Source: an uncultured Craurococcus sp. | GTDB taxonomy: Bacteria; Pseudomonadota; Alphaproteobacteria; Acetobacterales; Acetobacteraceae | Assembly (NCBI GenBank): GCA_902805545.1 | Contig: CADCTD010000002.1 | Span: 1 to 64,000, forward strand | Length of the DNA stretch: 64,000 nt | Reading direction: 5' to 3' | Shown: piece after piece, positions 30,783 to 39,279 of the stretch | How the letters are laid out: every line of letters begins with the position of its first letter | Position numbering within the stretch: position 1 is the stretch's first letter | Notes under the pieces: generated by a model | What the model saw: the letters and a program-made list of their open reading frames with translations, nothing else | What the model was told of the DNA's origin: nothing | Database searches by the model: none | Program-made: the position numbers and the translations under genes

Positions 30783-31274
30783 TTATTCGACGATCAGCAG
30801 CGGCTCGCCATACTCGACCGGCGTGCCGGACTCGACGAGGATGCGGGTGACCGTGCCGGCGCGGGGGGCGCGGATCTGGTTGAAGGTCTTCATCGCCTCG
30901 ATCAGCAGCAAGGTCTGCCCCTGCGCCACCTTGGCGCCGACGGTGACGAAATTCGGCTGGCCCGGCTCCGGCGAGAGGTAGGCGACGCCGACCATGGGCG
31001 AGGCGACGAGGCCCGGGTGCTTGGCGTCCGGCACCTCCGCCTCGACGGCGACGGTGGCCACGACCGGCACGGCGGCGGCCGGCGGCGCGGCGGCGGGCAG
31101 CATGCCGGCGGGCCAGGCCATGGTGGCTGCGGCCTGGGGCGGCGCAGGGGGCTTCCGCGCCACGCGGATGCGGCTGTCCTTCTCGACCAGCTCGATCTCG
31201 GTCAGGTCGGTGTCCCGCAGGATCTGCGCCAGGGCGCGGATCGCCTCCGGGTCGAATTGGATGCCGTTGCTCAT
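30783..31274 (-). CDS. accB: Acetyl-CoA carboxylase, biotin carboxyl carrier protein
   Basis: A 163-residue protein. An N-terminal helix region (IRALAQILRDTDLTEIELVE) is followed by an Ala/Pro-rich linker (about residues 48-80) and the biotinyl domain with VASPMVGVAYLSPEPG and LLLIEAMKTFNQI, whose Lys carries biotin. The gene order aroQ-accB-accC is standard in proteobacteria. ATG 31274 follows aroQ by 8 bases. Confidence 0.96.
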   Translation of the reverse strand: MSNGIQFDPEAIRALAQILRDTDLTEIELVEKDSRIRVARKPPAPPQAAATMAWPAGMLPAAAPPAAAVPVVATVAVEAEVPDAKHPGLVASPMVGVAYLSPEPGQPNFVTVGAKVAQGQTLLLIEAMKTFNQIRAPRAGTVTRILVESGTPVEYGEPLLIVE

Positions 31275-31282
31275 GCTCGTCC

Positions 31283-31750
31283 TCAGGCTTCGTCGTCGTC
31301 CGGCTCGTCGCTGCCGATCAGCCCGGCCATCGCCTCGAGCGCCAGGGCATAGCCCTGGACGCCAAGCCCGGCGATGACCCCGGTCGCGGCCTTCGAGACG
31401 AAGCTGTGCTGCCGGAATTCCTCCCGGCGGTGGATATTGGTGATGTGGACCTCGATCACCGGCAGCTCCACCGCCAGCAGGGCGTCCATCAGCGCGATGG
31501 AGGTGGTGGTGTAGCCAGCCGGGTTGATCACGATCCCCGCCGCCCGCCCGTGGCATTCCTGCACCCAGGTGATCAGCTCGCCCTCGCCGTTCGTCTGGCG
31601 GAAGTCGATGGCGAGGCCGAGCCCCTCCGCCACCTCGGCGCAGAGCGCCTCCACGTCGTCGAGGGTGGCGGAGCCATACTTCTCCGGCTCCCGCACGCCG
31701 AGCAGGTTGAGGTTCGGGCCATTCAGGACGACGACCAGCGGGGGCGACAT
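31283..31750 (-). CDS. aroQ: 3-dehydroquinate dehydratase, type II
   Basis: A 155-residue small dodecameric enzyme that dehydrates 3-dehydroquinate in the shikimate pathway. [53 protein letters not shown] and [14 protein letters not shown] are diagnostic. A short acidic tail (SDEPDDDEA) is present. ATG 31750 was chosen because the family starts just before VVVLNGPN. It is divergent from thiS across 120 bases. Confidence 0.96.
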   Translation of the reverse strand: MSPPLVVVLNGPNLNLLGVREPEKYGSATLDDVEALCAEVAEGLGLAIDFRQTNGEGELITWVQECHGRAAGIVINPAGYTTTSIALMDALLAVELPVIEVHITNIHRREEFRQHSFVSKAATGVIAGLGVQGYALALEAMAGLIGSDEPDDDEA

Positions 31751-31870
31751 GGGGGCATATCCGGCGGGGATCGGGGCGGTTGCGCTAGCACGGAGGGGTT
31801 TCGGGGGGCAAGCGGATGGGGCGGCACCCCCGCCTTGTCCTCCGCCCCCCGCTTCGCCACATTCCGGACC

Positions 31871-32083
31871 ATGGAGGCGCAGATCCAGATCACCGTGAAT
31901 GGCGAGCCCCGGCAGGAGCCGGCGCCCGTCACCCTGGCCGAGCTGCTGGAGCGGATCGGGCTCGACACGCGCAAGGTCGCGGTCGAGCGCAATCTCGAGA
32001 TCGTCCCCCGCTCCACCTACGCCGCGACGCAGCTCGCTGCCGGCGACCGGCTGGAGATCGTGCATTTCATCGGCGGAGGCTGA
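31871..32083 (+). CDS. thiS: Thiamine biosynthesis sulfur carrier protein ThiS
   Basis: A 70-residue ubiquitin-like protein ending in a glycine tail (VHFIGGG), whose terminal Gly becomes a thiocarboxylate that donates sulfur to the thiazole ring. The ITVNGEPRQ start and [12 protein letters not shown] are typical of ThiS. It lies three bases before thiG. The 120-base upstream gap lacks the CTGAGA and related boxes of a TPP riboswitch. Confidence 0.9.
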   Translation: MEAQIQITVNGEPRQEPAPVTLAELLERIGLDTRKVAVERNLEIVPRSTYAATQLAAGDRLEIVHFIGGG

Positions 32084-32086
32084 ACC

Positions 32087-32893
32087 ATGGACGGATTGCC
32101 ACAGCCTGCCCAGGACGACAGCTGGGAGGTCGCCGGCCTGCGCTTCCGCTCGCGCCTGATCGTGGGCACCGGGCGCTACAAGGACCTCGAGGAGACGGGG
32201 CGGGCCATCGAGGCCTCCGGCGCCGAGATCGTCACCGTCGCCGTGCGCCGGGTCAATCTCGGCGACCCGAAGGCGCCGATGCTGCAGGATTACGTCGACC
32301 CGCGGCGCTACACCTACCTGCCGAACACCGCCGGCTGCTTCACCGCCGAGGATGCCGTGCGCACCCTGCGCCTGGCGCGCGAGGCGGGGGGGTGGAACCT
32401 CGTCAAGCTCGAGGTGCTGGGGCCGCCGCCCTTCCTCTACCCGGACATGCGGGCGACCTTCGAGGCGCTGGAGGCGCTGCTGAAGGACGGCTTCCAGGTC
32501 ATGGTCTACTGCTCGGACGACCCGGTCGCGGCGCGGCGCCTGGAGGAGATGGGCGCGGTCGCCATCATGCCGCTCGGTGCGCCGATCGGCTCCGGCCTCG
32601 GCATCCAGAACCCGGTGATGATCCGGGCGATCATCGAGCAGGCGCGCGTGCCGGTGCTGGTCGATGCCGGCGTCGGCACCGCTTCCGATGCGGCCTTCGC
32701 CATGGAGCTCGGCTGCGACGCGGTGCTGATGAACAGCGCCATCGCCCATGCGCAGGATCCGGTGCGGATGGCGCGGGCGATGAAGGCGGCGGTGGAGGCG
32801 GGGCGGCTGGCCTTCCTCGCCGGGCGGATGCCGCGGCAACACGCGGCCGACCCGTCGAGCCCGCTCGCCAAGGGGATCATCGGCCGGAACTGA
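32087..32893 (+). CDS. thiG: Thiazole synthase
   Basis: A 268-residue TIM-barrel enzyme that builds the thiamine thiazole phosphate from DXP, dehydroglycine/iminoglycine and ThiS thiocarboxylate; DXP comes from dxs in this window. [48 protein letters not shown] (catalytic Lys) and [18 protein letters not shown] are clear. Full length and in one operon with thiS. Confidence 0.96.
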   Translation: MDGLPQPAQDDSWEVAGLRFRSRLIVGTGRYKDLEETGRAIEASGAEIVTVAVRRVNLGDPKAPMLQDYVDPRRYTYLPNTAGCFTAEDAVRTLRLAREAGGWNLVKLEVLGPPPFLYPDMRATFEALEALLKDGFQVMVYCSDDPVAARRLEEMGAVAIMPLGAPIGSGLGIQNPVMIRAIIEQARVPVLVDAGVGTASDAAFAMELGCDAVLMNSAIAHAQDPVRMARAMKAAVEAGRLAFLAGRMPRQHAADPSSPLAKGIIGRN

Positions 32894-33330
32894 CGCCCGG
32901 CCGGTCAACCATTGCCGAGGCGCCTGCGGCAAATTCCCCGGCGCTTTCGCATCGCGGCAGGCGGATCAGCGGGAACCGCAGCGGGCTCCCGGCGTAGTTT
33001 CCGGTGCCTCGGCGGGGGCGCGGGAAAAAAATCTGGGCCGACCTGCATTTTCCGCTTTCCACCCCCGGAGGTGGGGCCTATATGCCGGCTCAGACGCAGT
33101 ACGCACGTGCCTCTGGCCCCAGGCCCACGGAACCCGGCGCCCCTCCACAACGGCGCAGCCTAGATACGGTCACCGCGGCGCAAGGTTTACGCAACGACGT
33201 CAAGCGTTCTGGCAACCCCGTGGGGCGCAAGCCTCGTGGTCCGTTTGGTCGCTGGTTCGTTCGACCGTTTCGTCAATCTGGGGCCGCCGCCCGATCCGGG
33301 GTGGTCCTACAGTCTGTAGGGAATAGTGCG
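32894..33330 (+). promoter_or_regulatory. Long leader of the decarboxylase gene, candidate speF-type regulatory RNA
   Basis: 437 bases without a convincing gene between thiG and the ornithine/lysine decarboxylase. Part of it (about 33140-33330) looks less GC-biased than neighbouring coding DNA and can form several small hairpins: GGTCG/CGACC at 33247-33266, CCCC/GGGG near 33215-33224, and CCTACA/TGTAGG at 33306-33320. A structured RNA called the speF motif is known upstream of alphaproteobacterial decarboxylase genes of this type; I infer this may be one, without a covariance search. The frame is open in phase with the gene for about 109 codons before its ATG, but the encoded sequence is low-complexity. 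Confidence 0.45.
33306..33320 (+). promoter_or_regulatory. Hairpin covering the ribosome binding site of the decarboxylase
   Basis: CCTACA (33306-33311), loop GTC, and TGTAGG (33315-33320) pair perfectly. The only Shine-Dalgarno candidate, AGGGA at 33318-33322 (8 bases before the ATG), overlaps the 3' arm, so folding could hide it. This is seen in the sequence; regulation is inference. Confidence 0.5.
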
Positions 33331-34461
33331 ATGACCCCCAAGGTCTCCCGCTTCCTGCGCGACCACGCGCCGGCCACGCCATGCCTCGTGCTGGACGTCG
33401 ATCGGGTTGAAGAGAACTACCGGCGCCTTATGGCCGCCCTGCCGCTCGCGCGCATCTACTATGCCGTGAAGGCCAACCCGGCCGCGCCGGTGCTGGAGCG
33501 CCTGGTCGGCCTCGGCTCCTCCTTCGATGCCGCGAGCTGGGAGGAGGTCTCCTCCTGCCTCGCCGCCGGCGCCCGGCCGGAGGCGATCTCCTTCGGCAAC
33601 ACGGTGAAGAAGGAGAGCGCGATCCGCGCCGCCCATGAGGCCGGCGTCCGCATGTTCGCCTTCGACAGCGAGGCGGAGCTGCGCAAGCTCGCCCGCTCCG
33701 CCCCCGGCGCGCGGGTCTACTGCCGCATCCTTGTCGGCAATGTCGGCGCCGAGTGGCCGCTGTCGAAGAAGTTCGGCTGCGAGCTCGAGATGGCGCGGGA
33801 GCTGATGATCCTCGCCGGCGAGCTCGGCCTCGACCCCTTCGGCCTCTCCTTCCACGTCGGCAGCCAGCAGACCCGGACGGATGCCTATGAGGCGGCGATC
33901 GCCAAGGTCGCCATGCTCTTCACCGACCTGCGCGATGCGGGGGTGAAGGTGCGCATGGTCAATCTGGGTGGCGGCTACCCGGTGCGCTACCGCTCCGAGG
34001 TGCCGGAGATCGACGATTTCGGCGCGGCCATCATGGGCGCGATGACGGAGCATTTCGGCAATGCCCTGCCGGAGATCGTCATCGAGCCGGGCCGCTTCAT
34101 GGTCGGCGATGCCGGCGTGGTCAGCGCCGAGGTGGTGCTGGTCTCGCGCAAGGCGAAGGACGACCCGGTGCGCTGGGTCTATCTCGACATCGGCCGCTTC
34201 GGCGGGCTGGCCGAGACCGAGGGCGAGGCGATCAAGTATGCCTTCCGCACCCCGCATGACGGCGAGGCGGATGGGCCGGTGACGATCGCCGGGCCGACCT
34301 GCGACAGCACGGACACGCTCTACGAGCGGAGCAACTACCGCCTGCCGCTCTCGCTCGACTGCGGCGACCGGGTGGAGCTGCTGGCGACGGGGGCCTATGT
34401 GACCAGCTATGCCAGCCAGGCCTTCAACGGCTTCCGGCCGCTGGCCGAGCACTACGTCTGA
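33331..34461 (+). CDS. Ornithine/lysine decarboxylase, type III PLP enzyme
   Basis: A 376-residue eukaryotic-like (fold III) decarboxylase that makes putrescine from ornithine, or cadaverine from lysine. The PLP lysine is in IYYAVKANP, and GSSFDAASWEEV, SFHVGSQQTRTDAYEAA, NLGGGYPVRY, IEPGRFMVG, and GPTCDSTDTLYE (catalytic Cys) are all family positions. ATG 33331 matches homologue starts (MTPKVSRFL). It is followed 44 bases later by an Lrp regulator that may respond to amino acid supply. Substrate choice between ornithine and lysine is not settled by reading alone. Confidence 0.92.
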   Translation: MTPKVSRFLRDHAPATPCLVLDVDRVEENYRRLMAALPLARIYYAVKANPAAPVLERLVGLGSSFDAASWEEVSSCLAAGARPEAISFGNTVKKESAIRAAHEAGVRMFAFDSEAELRKLARSAPGARVYCRILVGNVGAEWPLSKKFGCELEMARELMILAGELGLDPFGLSFHVGSQQTRTDAYEAAIAKVAMLFTDLRDAGVKVRMVNLGGGYPVRYRSEVPEIDDFGAAIMGAMTEHFGNALPEIVIEPGRFMVGDAGVVSAEVVLVSRKAKDDPVRWVYLDIGRFGGLAETEGEAIKYAFRTPHDGEADGPVTIAGPTCDSTDTLYERSNYRLPLSLDCGDRVELLATGAYVTSYASQAFNGFRPLAEHYV

Positions 34462-34505
34462 TTCTTTCCGTTTCCAAGGCCGCACCGGGCGCATAGTCTT
34501 GCGCC

Positions 34506-34970
34506 ATGGACGAAATCGACCGGAACATCACCATCGCGCTGCAGCTGGATGGCAGCGCGGGGCTGGCGGAACTGGCGAAGGTGGCGGGGCTTTCGGTCTC
34601 CGCCACGGCCGAGCGGGTCAAGCGGCTCGAGGAGCGCGGCGTCATCCGCGGCTGGCGGGCCGATATCGACCCGGTGGCCGCCGGCTGCCCGCTGCTGGTG
34701 CATATCCTCGTCACCGTCGCGCCTGGGCGGGACGAGGCCGCCTTCCGCAAGGCGATGCGGCGGCAGGAGGCGGTGCTGGAGTGCCACGCCATCACCGGCG
34801 ACTGGACCTACCTGCTGAAGGTGCGGCTCGCCGACCTGCCGGCGCTCGATGCCTTCCTCAATGACGAGTTGCGCGCCCAGTCCGGCGTGCAGCGGGTGGA
34901 GACGCTGCTCGCCATCGCCACGGTGAAGGAGACCTCCATCCTGCCGGTCTCGCCGGCGACGGAGGAGTAG
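34506..34970 (+). CDS. Lrp/AsnC family transcriptional regulator
   Basis: A 154-residue protein: an N-terminal winged helix-turn-helix (DEIDRNITIALQLDG, then LAELAKVAGLSVSATAERVKRLEERGVI in pieces) and a C-terminal RAM/ActD effector domain with HAITGDWTYLLKVRL. It probably binds an amino acid and regulates neighbouring genes; the decarboxylase just upstream is the nearest candidate. It converges on the SH3-like lipoprotein gene. Confidence 0.92.
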   Translation: MDEIDRNITIALQLDGSAGLAELAKVAGLSVSATAERVKRLEERGVIRGWRADIDPVAAGCPLLVHILVTVAPGRDEAAFRKAMRRQEAVLECHAITGDWTYLLKVRLADLPALDAFLNDELRAQSGVQRVETLLAIATVKETSILPVSPATEE

Positions 34971-34976
34971 GCTGCC

Positions 34977-35819
34977 TCACATGGCCGGCTCGAAGCCGGC
35001 CTCGGCCGAACGCTCGGCAAGATCGAGGCTTTCGGCGAAATTATCGCGCCTGACAAGGTTCGTGGCGGCCAGCCGCCGCAACTCCGCCTGAGGCCCGGCT
35101 GCCTCGGTGACGGGCGCGCGGCGCTGCTGCAGCACGGTGAAGGCGCCGAGCTGGCCATAGCCCCAGGCCCGCAGCCCACCATCGACGAGGCCGAAGCCGC
35201 CGGTTGCCGGGCGCAGCGACACCTCGGTCCCTGCCGGCACCCGCCCGACCTCGGGTGCCCTGAGTTCCGGCCGCAGCCGCAGGGCGACGGGTGCGGAGGC
35301 GACGGCCCGGACCGGCGCGTCGCGAGCGGCCCGTTCGGCCAGCAGGGCGGCGGCCGTGCCGGGCGCGGCGCGCTCGACCGCGGCTTCAAGGCGGGCGCTG
35401 CGCTCGCTCAACCGTTGGCGAAGCTGCTGCGCGCGCCGGAGGTCGGCGCGCAGCCGCCCCGACGCTGCGGCGAGCCGGACCGAGGCTTCGGCCTTGGGGA
35501 CGACATTGCTGGCGGCATCGGCGCGGATCACCCGCACTTCAGTCCAGCGGCAGTAGAGCAGGGCGTCGAAGGCGATCTGGAGGCGATCGATCGCGGCATT
35601 CTCCCGCGCCAGCTCGCTGGCCAGTTCCTCGGCCCCCGGCGGCCTCTGGCGCCGCGGCGGCTCGCCGAGGAGGTCGCCGGCCGAGACGAAGACGACGACC
35701 TGCGGGCCGCAGGAATCGGCCGGATCGGCTGCCGCCAGCCCGGGCGGCGGCGGCTGGCGAGGCGCGCATCCCGAGACCAGCGCCAGGGCGAGGCCGACTC
35801 CGAATGCGCGGAACCGCAT
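34977..35819 (-). CDS. SH3-like domain lipoprotein (hypothetical)
   Basis: A 280-residue predicted outer- or inner-membrane lipoprotein. The signal MRFRAFGVGLALALVSGC ends in a lipobox with Cys18. Residues about 60-170 are Arg/Ala/Glu-rich and probably coiled coil (RLRADLRRAQQLRQRLSER). Residues about 175-225 resemble a bacterial SH3 domain (PVALRLRPELRAPEVG, VPAGTEVSLRPATGGF). Peptidoglycan binding would be the usual guess for such proteins. The stop lies 6 bases from the convergent Lrp gene. Confidence 0.65.
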   Translation of the reverse strand: MRFRAFGVGLALALVSGCAPRQPPPPGLAAADPADSCGPQVVVFVSAGDLLGEPPRRQRPPGAEELASELARENAAIDRLQIAFDALLYCRWTEVRVIRADAASNVVPKAEASVRLAAASGRLRADLRRAQQLRQRLSERSARLEAAVERAAPGTAAALLAERAARDAPVRAVASAPVALRLRPELRAPEVGRVPAGTEVSLRPATGGFGLVDGGLRAWGYGQLGAFTVLQQRRAPVTEAAGPQAELRRLAATNLVRRDNFAESLDLAERSAEAGFEPAM

Positions 35820-35824
35820 TGCCC

Positions 35825-37411
35825 CTACCGCGCCGCTCGCACGGCCATCGCCGTGGTCCGCTCGTCCATCCGCGCTTCGTAGGTGAGGCCCTTGCGCAGC
35901 GCCCAGCTGTTGACGAGCTGGAAGAGCGGGATGATGGCGATGTCGTCCGTCGCCATCTTCACCGCCTCGCGCAGCAGCTGCTCGCGCTGCCGGTCATCGA
36001 TGGTGGCGGCGGCCCGGGCCGTCGCCGCATCGAGCTCCGGGTTCGAATAGCGGCCGCTGTTGCTGGCGCCGGTGCGTCGCTCGCGGTCATAGGTGCCGAG
36101 GATGTTGACCAGCGCGTAGCTCGCCTCGCCGGTCACGCTGCCCCAGCCGCTGAGGCGAATGGCATATTCCTGCCGGTTGGAGCGCTGCGAGAAGCTGGAC
36201 CAGGGCACCGCCTCCACCTCCGTGCGGATGCCGATGCGGGTGAACATCTGCGCCACTGCCTGCGCCGTCTTGGCGTCGTTCGGGTAGCGGTCGTTCGGGC
36301 TGTGCAGGGTCATGCGGAAGCCCTGCGGGAAGCCAGCTTCGGCGAGCAGCCGCTTGGCGCCATCCGCGTCGAAGGCGGGGGCGCGGACCTCCGGGTTGTA
36401 GCCGAAGGTGCCCTCAGGCAGCCACTGCCCGGTCGGCTGCGCGGTGCCCTCCATCACCCGCTCGGCCAGCGCCTGGCGGTTGATCGAGAGGGAGAGGGCG
36501 CGGCGCACGCGGACATCGTTGAACGGATTGGCGGCGAGCGGCTTGCCGTCGTTGTCGCTGATGAAGGGCACGTCGCGCTGCCGCGAGTGGTCCATCAGCA
36601 GGTAGATGAGGCGAAGGCCCTGGATCTCGGAGATCGTCACCTTCGGGTCCCGCTTCATCCGGACGAGGTCGGTCGACGGCACCTGGTCGATCAGGTCCAC
36701 ATCGCCGGCGAGCAGCGCCGCGGTGCGTGCGCCGTCGTTGCCGATGAAGCGGTAGTTCACACGGGCCCAGGGCTCCGGCCCGCGGAAGTAGGCCTCATTG
36801 CGGGCCATCTCGGTACGGTCGCCGGAGCGGTAGGCGACCATCCGGTAGGGGCCGGTCCCGACCGCCGCGCGGCCGCTGTTGAAATCCTCCGTGCTGGCGC
36901 CCTCCGCCGCATGGCGGGCGATGACGGCGACGGAGGCGAGCTCGGTCGGCAGCAGCGGATGCGGCTGCGCGGTGTGGAAGCGGACGGTCAGCGGGTCGAT
37001 CACTTCGACGCGCTCGATGGCGCGGACGAAGCCGCCGAAGCCGCCCGGGCTGCCCGGCACGCTCGGCGAGCGCTGGATGGTGAAGGCCACATCCTCGGCG
37101 GTGAAGTCGCGCCCGTCATGCCACTTCACGCCGGGGCGGAGCTTGAACTCCCAGACCCTCTCCCCGATCACCCGCCAGCTCTCGGCAAGGCCCGGATAGG
37201 GCTGCGCCCGCGCATCCCGCTCCACCAGCCGGTCGAAGATGTGCATCGCCAGGCTGTTGTTGGGCGAGGCATTGAAGAAATGCGGATCGACCGAGGTGAC
37301 GGAGCCGGCGATGCCGATATTCAGCGTGGTCTCGCCGTTCTGGGCGAGGGCGGGGGCGGCGGTGAGCAGGGCGGCGGCGAGGCCGAGGCCCGTGGCGGTG
37401 CGGTGGTGCAT
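35825..37411 (-). CDS. Family 5 ABC transporter substrate-binding protein (paralogue A)
   Basis: A 528-residue periplasmic binding protein of the dipeptide/oligopeptide/opine class. The signal peptide is MHHRTATGLGLAAALLTAAPALAQ. Mature sequence contains TSVDPHFFNASPNNSLAMHI, YPGLAESWRV, FKLRPGVKWHDG and FTAEDVAFTIQR, the family signature region. It is divergent from a closely similar paralogue at 37690 (shared LLAGDVD-IDQVP, EGTFGYNPEVRAPAF versus EGSFGYVPGLNPPRF). It is followed on its strand by the SH3-like lipoprotein gene. Confidence 0.93.
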   Translation of the reverse strand: MHHRTATGLGLAAALLTAAPALAQNGETTLNIGIAGSVTSVDPHFFNASPNNSLAMHIFDRLVERDARAQPYPGLAESWRVIGERVWEFKLRPGVKWHDGRDFTAEDVAFTIQRSPSVPGSPGGFGGFVRAIERVEVIDPLTVRFHTAQPHPLLPTELASVAVIARHAAEGASTEDFNSGRAAVGTGPYRMVAYRSGDRTEMARNEAYFRGPEPWARVNYRFIGNDGARTAALLAGDVDLIDQVPSTDLVRMKRDPKVTISEIQGLRLIYLLMDHSRQRDVPFISDNDGKPLAANPFNDVRVRRALSLSINRQALAERVMEGTAQPTGQWLPEGTFGYNPEVRAPAFDADGAKRLLAEAGFPQGFRMTLHSPNDRYPNDAKTAQAVAQMFTRIGIRTEVEAVPWSSFSQRSNRQEYAIRLSGWGSVTGEASYALVNILGTYDRERRTGASNSGRYSNPELDAATARAAATIDDRQREQLLREAVKMATDDIAIIPLFQLVNSWALRKGLTYEARMDERTTAMAVRAAR

Positions 37412-37689
37412 GCATGTCTCCCGGATGGCGGTGAGATTACCGGCCGCGGCGCCTGCCGCCAACCGCATGGCACCGGCCTCGTGAACGGGGAGCGGCGGGT
37501 GAGCGCGAGGCCGGGCATGGCGCCTGGCTGCCTAGGGTCGCGCCATGCCGTGCGCGGCCTGCCGCCGGCTTGTGCGTTATGCCTCGGCCTTCGCCATGGG
37601 CGAGGCTGGGCGGCCGGGCCGGGAGGGAAGCTGGCGAGAGGATGACCGGAATGCTAGCTTTCGCGTCGCTGGGGCTTCCGAGGGACACA

Positions 37690-39279
37690 ATGACAGGATT
37701 TCGTCACGCGGCCGGTCTGGCCGCCGGTCTGGTAATTGCCGCCCTGGCTTCCGGGCCGGCGGCAGCGCAAACGCTCACCATGGGCGTGGGCGCGCCCGTC
37801 ACCTCGATCGACCCGCATTACCATCAGCTTTCGCCGAACACGGCGGTGGGCCACATGATCTTCAGCGGGCTGACCCAGACGGATGCGCATGCCCGCATCG
37901 CCCCGGCGTTGGCCGAGAGCTGGCGCCCGGTCTCCGATACGGTCTGGGAGTTCAAGCTGCGCCAGGGCGTGACCTTCCACAACGGCTCGCCCTTCACCGC
38001 CGAGGATGTGGCTTTCACCTTCGACCGCGTGCCGAAGGTGCCGAACTCGCCCTCCTCCTACGCCATCTACACGCGGCCGATCACCCGGGTGGAGATCGTC
38101 GACAGCCACACGCTCCGGCTCCATACCGCCTCGCCCTATCCGCTGATGCCGACCGACCTGGCCAGCGTAATGATCCTCGACCGCGAGACGCATGGGGCTG
38201 CGACGACCGAGGGCTTCAATGCCGGGCCGATGGCGGTGGGCACCGGGCCCTTCCGCATGGTCAGCCACCGCAACGGCGACCGCATCGAGTTCGAGCGCAA
38301 CGACGGCTATTTCGGTCCGCGCCCGGCCTGGAACCGCGTCACCTACCGAATGATCACCAACGATGCGGCGCGCACCGCGGCGTTGCTCGCCGGCGATGTG
38401 GACGTGATCGACCAGGTGCCGACCAGCGACCTCGCCAAGCTGCGGACCGACCAGCGGCTGACGCTGGCCGAGACCACGGGGCTGCGCGTCATCTTCCTCA
38501 GCTTCGACCATATGCGGGACGAGGCCTCGCCCTTCGTCACCGACAACGAGGGCAAGCCGGCCCCGCGCAACCCGCTGCGCGATGGGCGAGTGCGCCGTGC
38601 CCTCTCCATGGCGGTCGACCGCAACGCCATCACCGAGCGTGTGATGGAGAATGCCGCGATCCCCGCCGGGCAGTTCCTGCCGGAGGGGAGCTTCGGCTAC
38701 GTTCCCGGCCTCAACCCGCCGCGCTTCGACACCGAGGCGGCGAGGCGGCTGCTGGCCGAGGCGGGGTATCCGCAGGGCTTCCGCATCACCCTGCACGGGC
38801 CGAATGACCGCTATCCGAACGATGCGCGCATCATCCAGGCCGTCGGCCAGATGTGGTCACGGGCGGGCGTGCGCACGGCGGTGGAGGCGCAGCCCTGGAC
38901 CACCTTCGTCGGCCGCGCGGCGCGGCAGGAGCTCTCCGCCTTCCTGATCGGCTGGGGCACCTCCTCCGGCGAGGCTTCCAACCCCTTGCGCAACCTGACC
39001 GCCACCTTCGACCGCGAGAAAGGCTATGGCGCCTCCAACCGCGGCCGCTACTCCAACCCGGAGGCGGACCGCATCCTGGAGCAGGCCATGCGCGAGCTGG
39101 ACGATGCGAAGCGCGAGGCGCTGCTGCAGCAGGCGACGCGGCTCGTCATGGAGGATGTCGGGATCATGCCGCTGCACATTCAGAAGAATGCCTGGGCCAT
39201 GCGCCGCGGCTTCGCCATGGAGGCGCGGGCGGATGAGCTGACGCGGGCGCAGGATGTCCGCCCGGTGGCGGCGCGATGA
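37690..39279 (+). CDS. Family 5 ABC transporter substrate-binding protein (paralogue B)
   Basis: A 529-residue periplasmic protein, first gene of a dipeptide-type ABC operon. The signal is MTGFRHAAGLAAGLVIAALA with cleavage near AAAQ. TSIDPHYHQLSPNTAVGHMI, IAPALAESWRPV, FKLRQGVTFHNG and FTAEDVAFTFDR match paralogue A closely. ATG 37690 has GAGGGA upstream; longer in-frame starts would block the signal. The stop overlaps the permease start (ATGA). The ligand may be a peptide, glutathione or opine. Confidence 0.94.
   Translation: MTGFRHAAGLAAGLVIAALASGPAAAQTLTMGVGAPVTSIDPHYHQLSPNTAVGHMIFSGLTQTDAHARIAPALAESWRPVSDTVWEFKLRQGVTFHNGSPFTAEDVAFTFDRVPKVPNSPSSYAIYTRPITRVEIVDSHTLRLHTASPYPLMPTDLASVMILDRETHGAATTEGFNAGPMAVGTGPFRMVSHRNGDRIEFERNDGYFGPRPAWNRVTYRMITNDAARTAALLAGDVDVIDQVPTSDLAKLRTDQRLTLAETTGLRVIFLSFDHMRDEASPFVTDNEGKPAPRNPLRDGRVRRALSMAVDRNAITERVMENAAIPAGQFLPEGSFGYVPGLNPPRFDTEAARRLLAEAGYPQGFRITLHGPNDRYPNDARIIQAVGQMWSRAGVRTAVEAQPWTTFVGRAARQELSAFLIGWGTSSGEASNPLRNLTATFDREKGYGASNRGRYSNPEADRILEQAMRELDDAKREALLQQATRLVMEDVGIMPLHIQKNAWAMRRGFAMEARADELTRAQDVRPVAAR

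Noticed and set aside
31751..31870. TPP riboswitch before thiS-thiG
   Set aside because: The gap is only 120 bases and none of the conserved riboswitch boxes (such as CTGAGA) is present.
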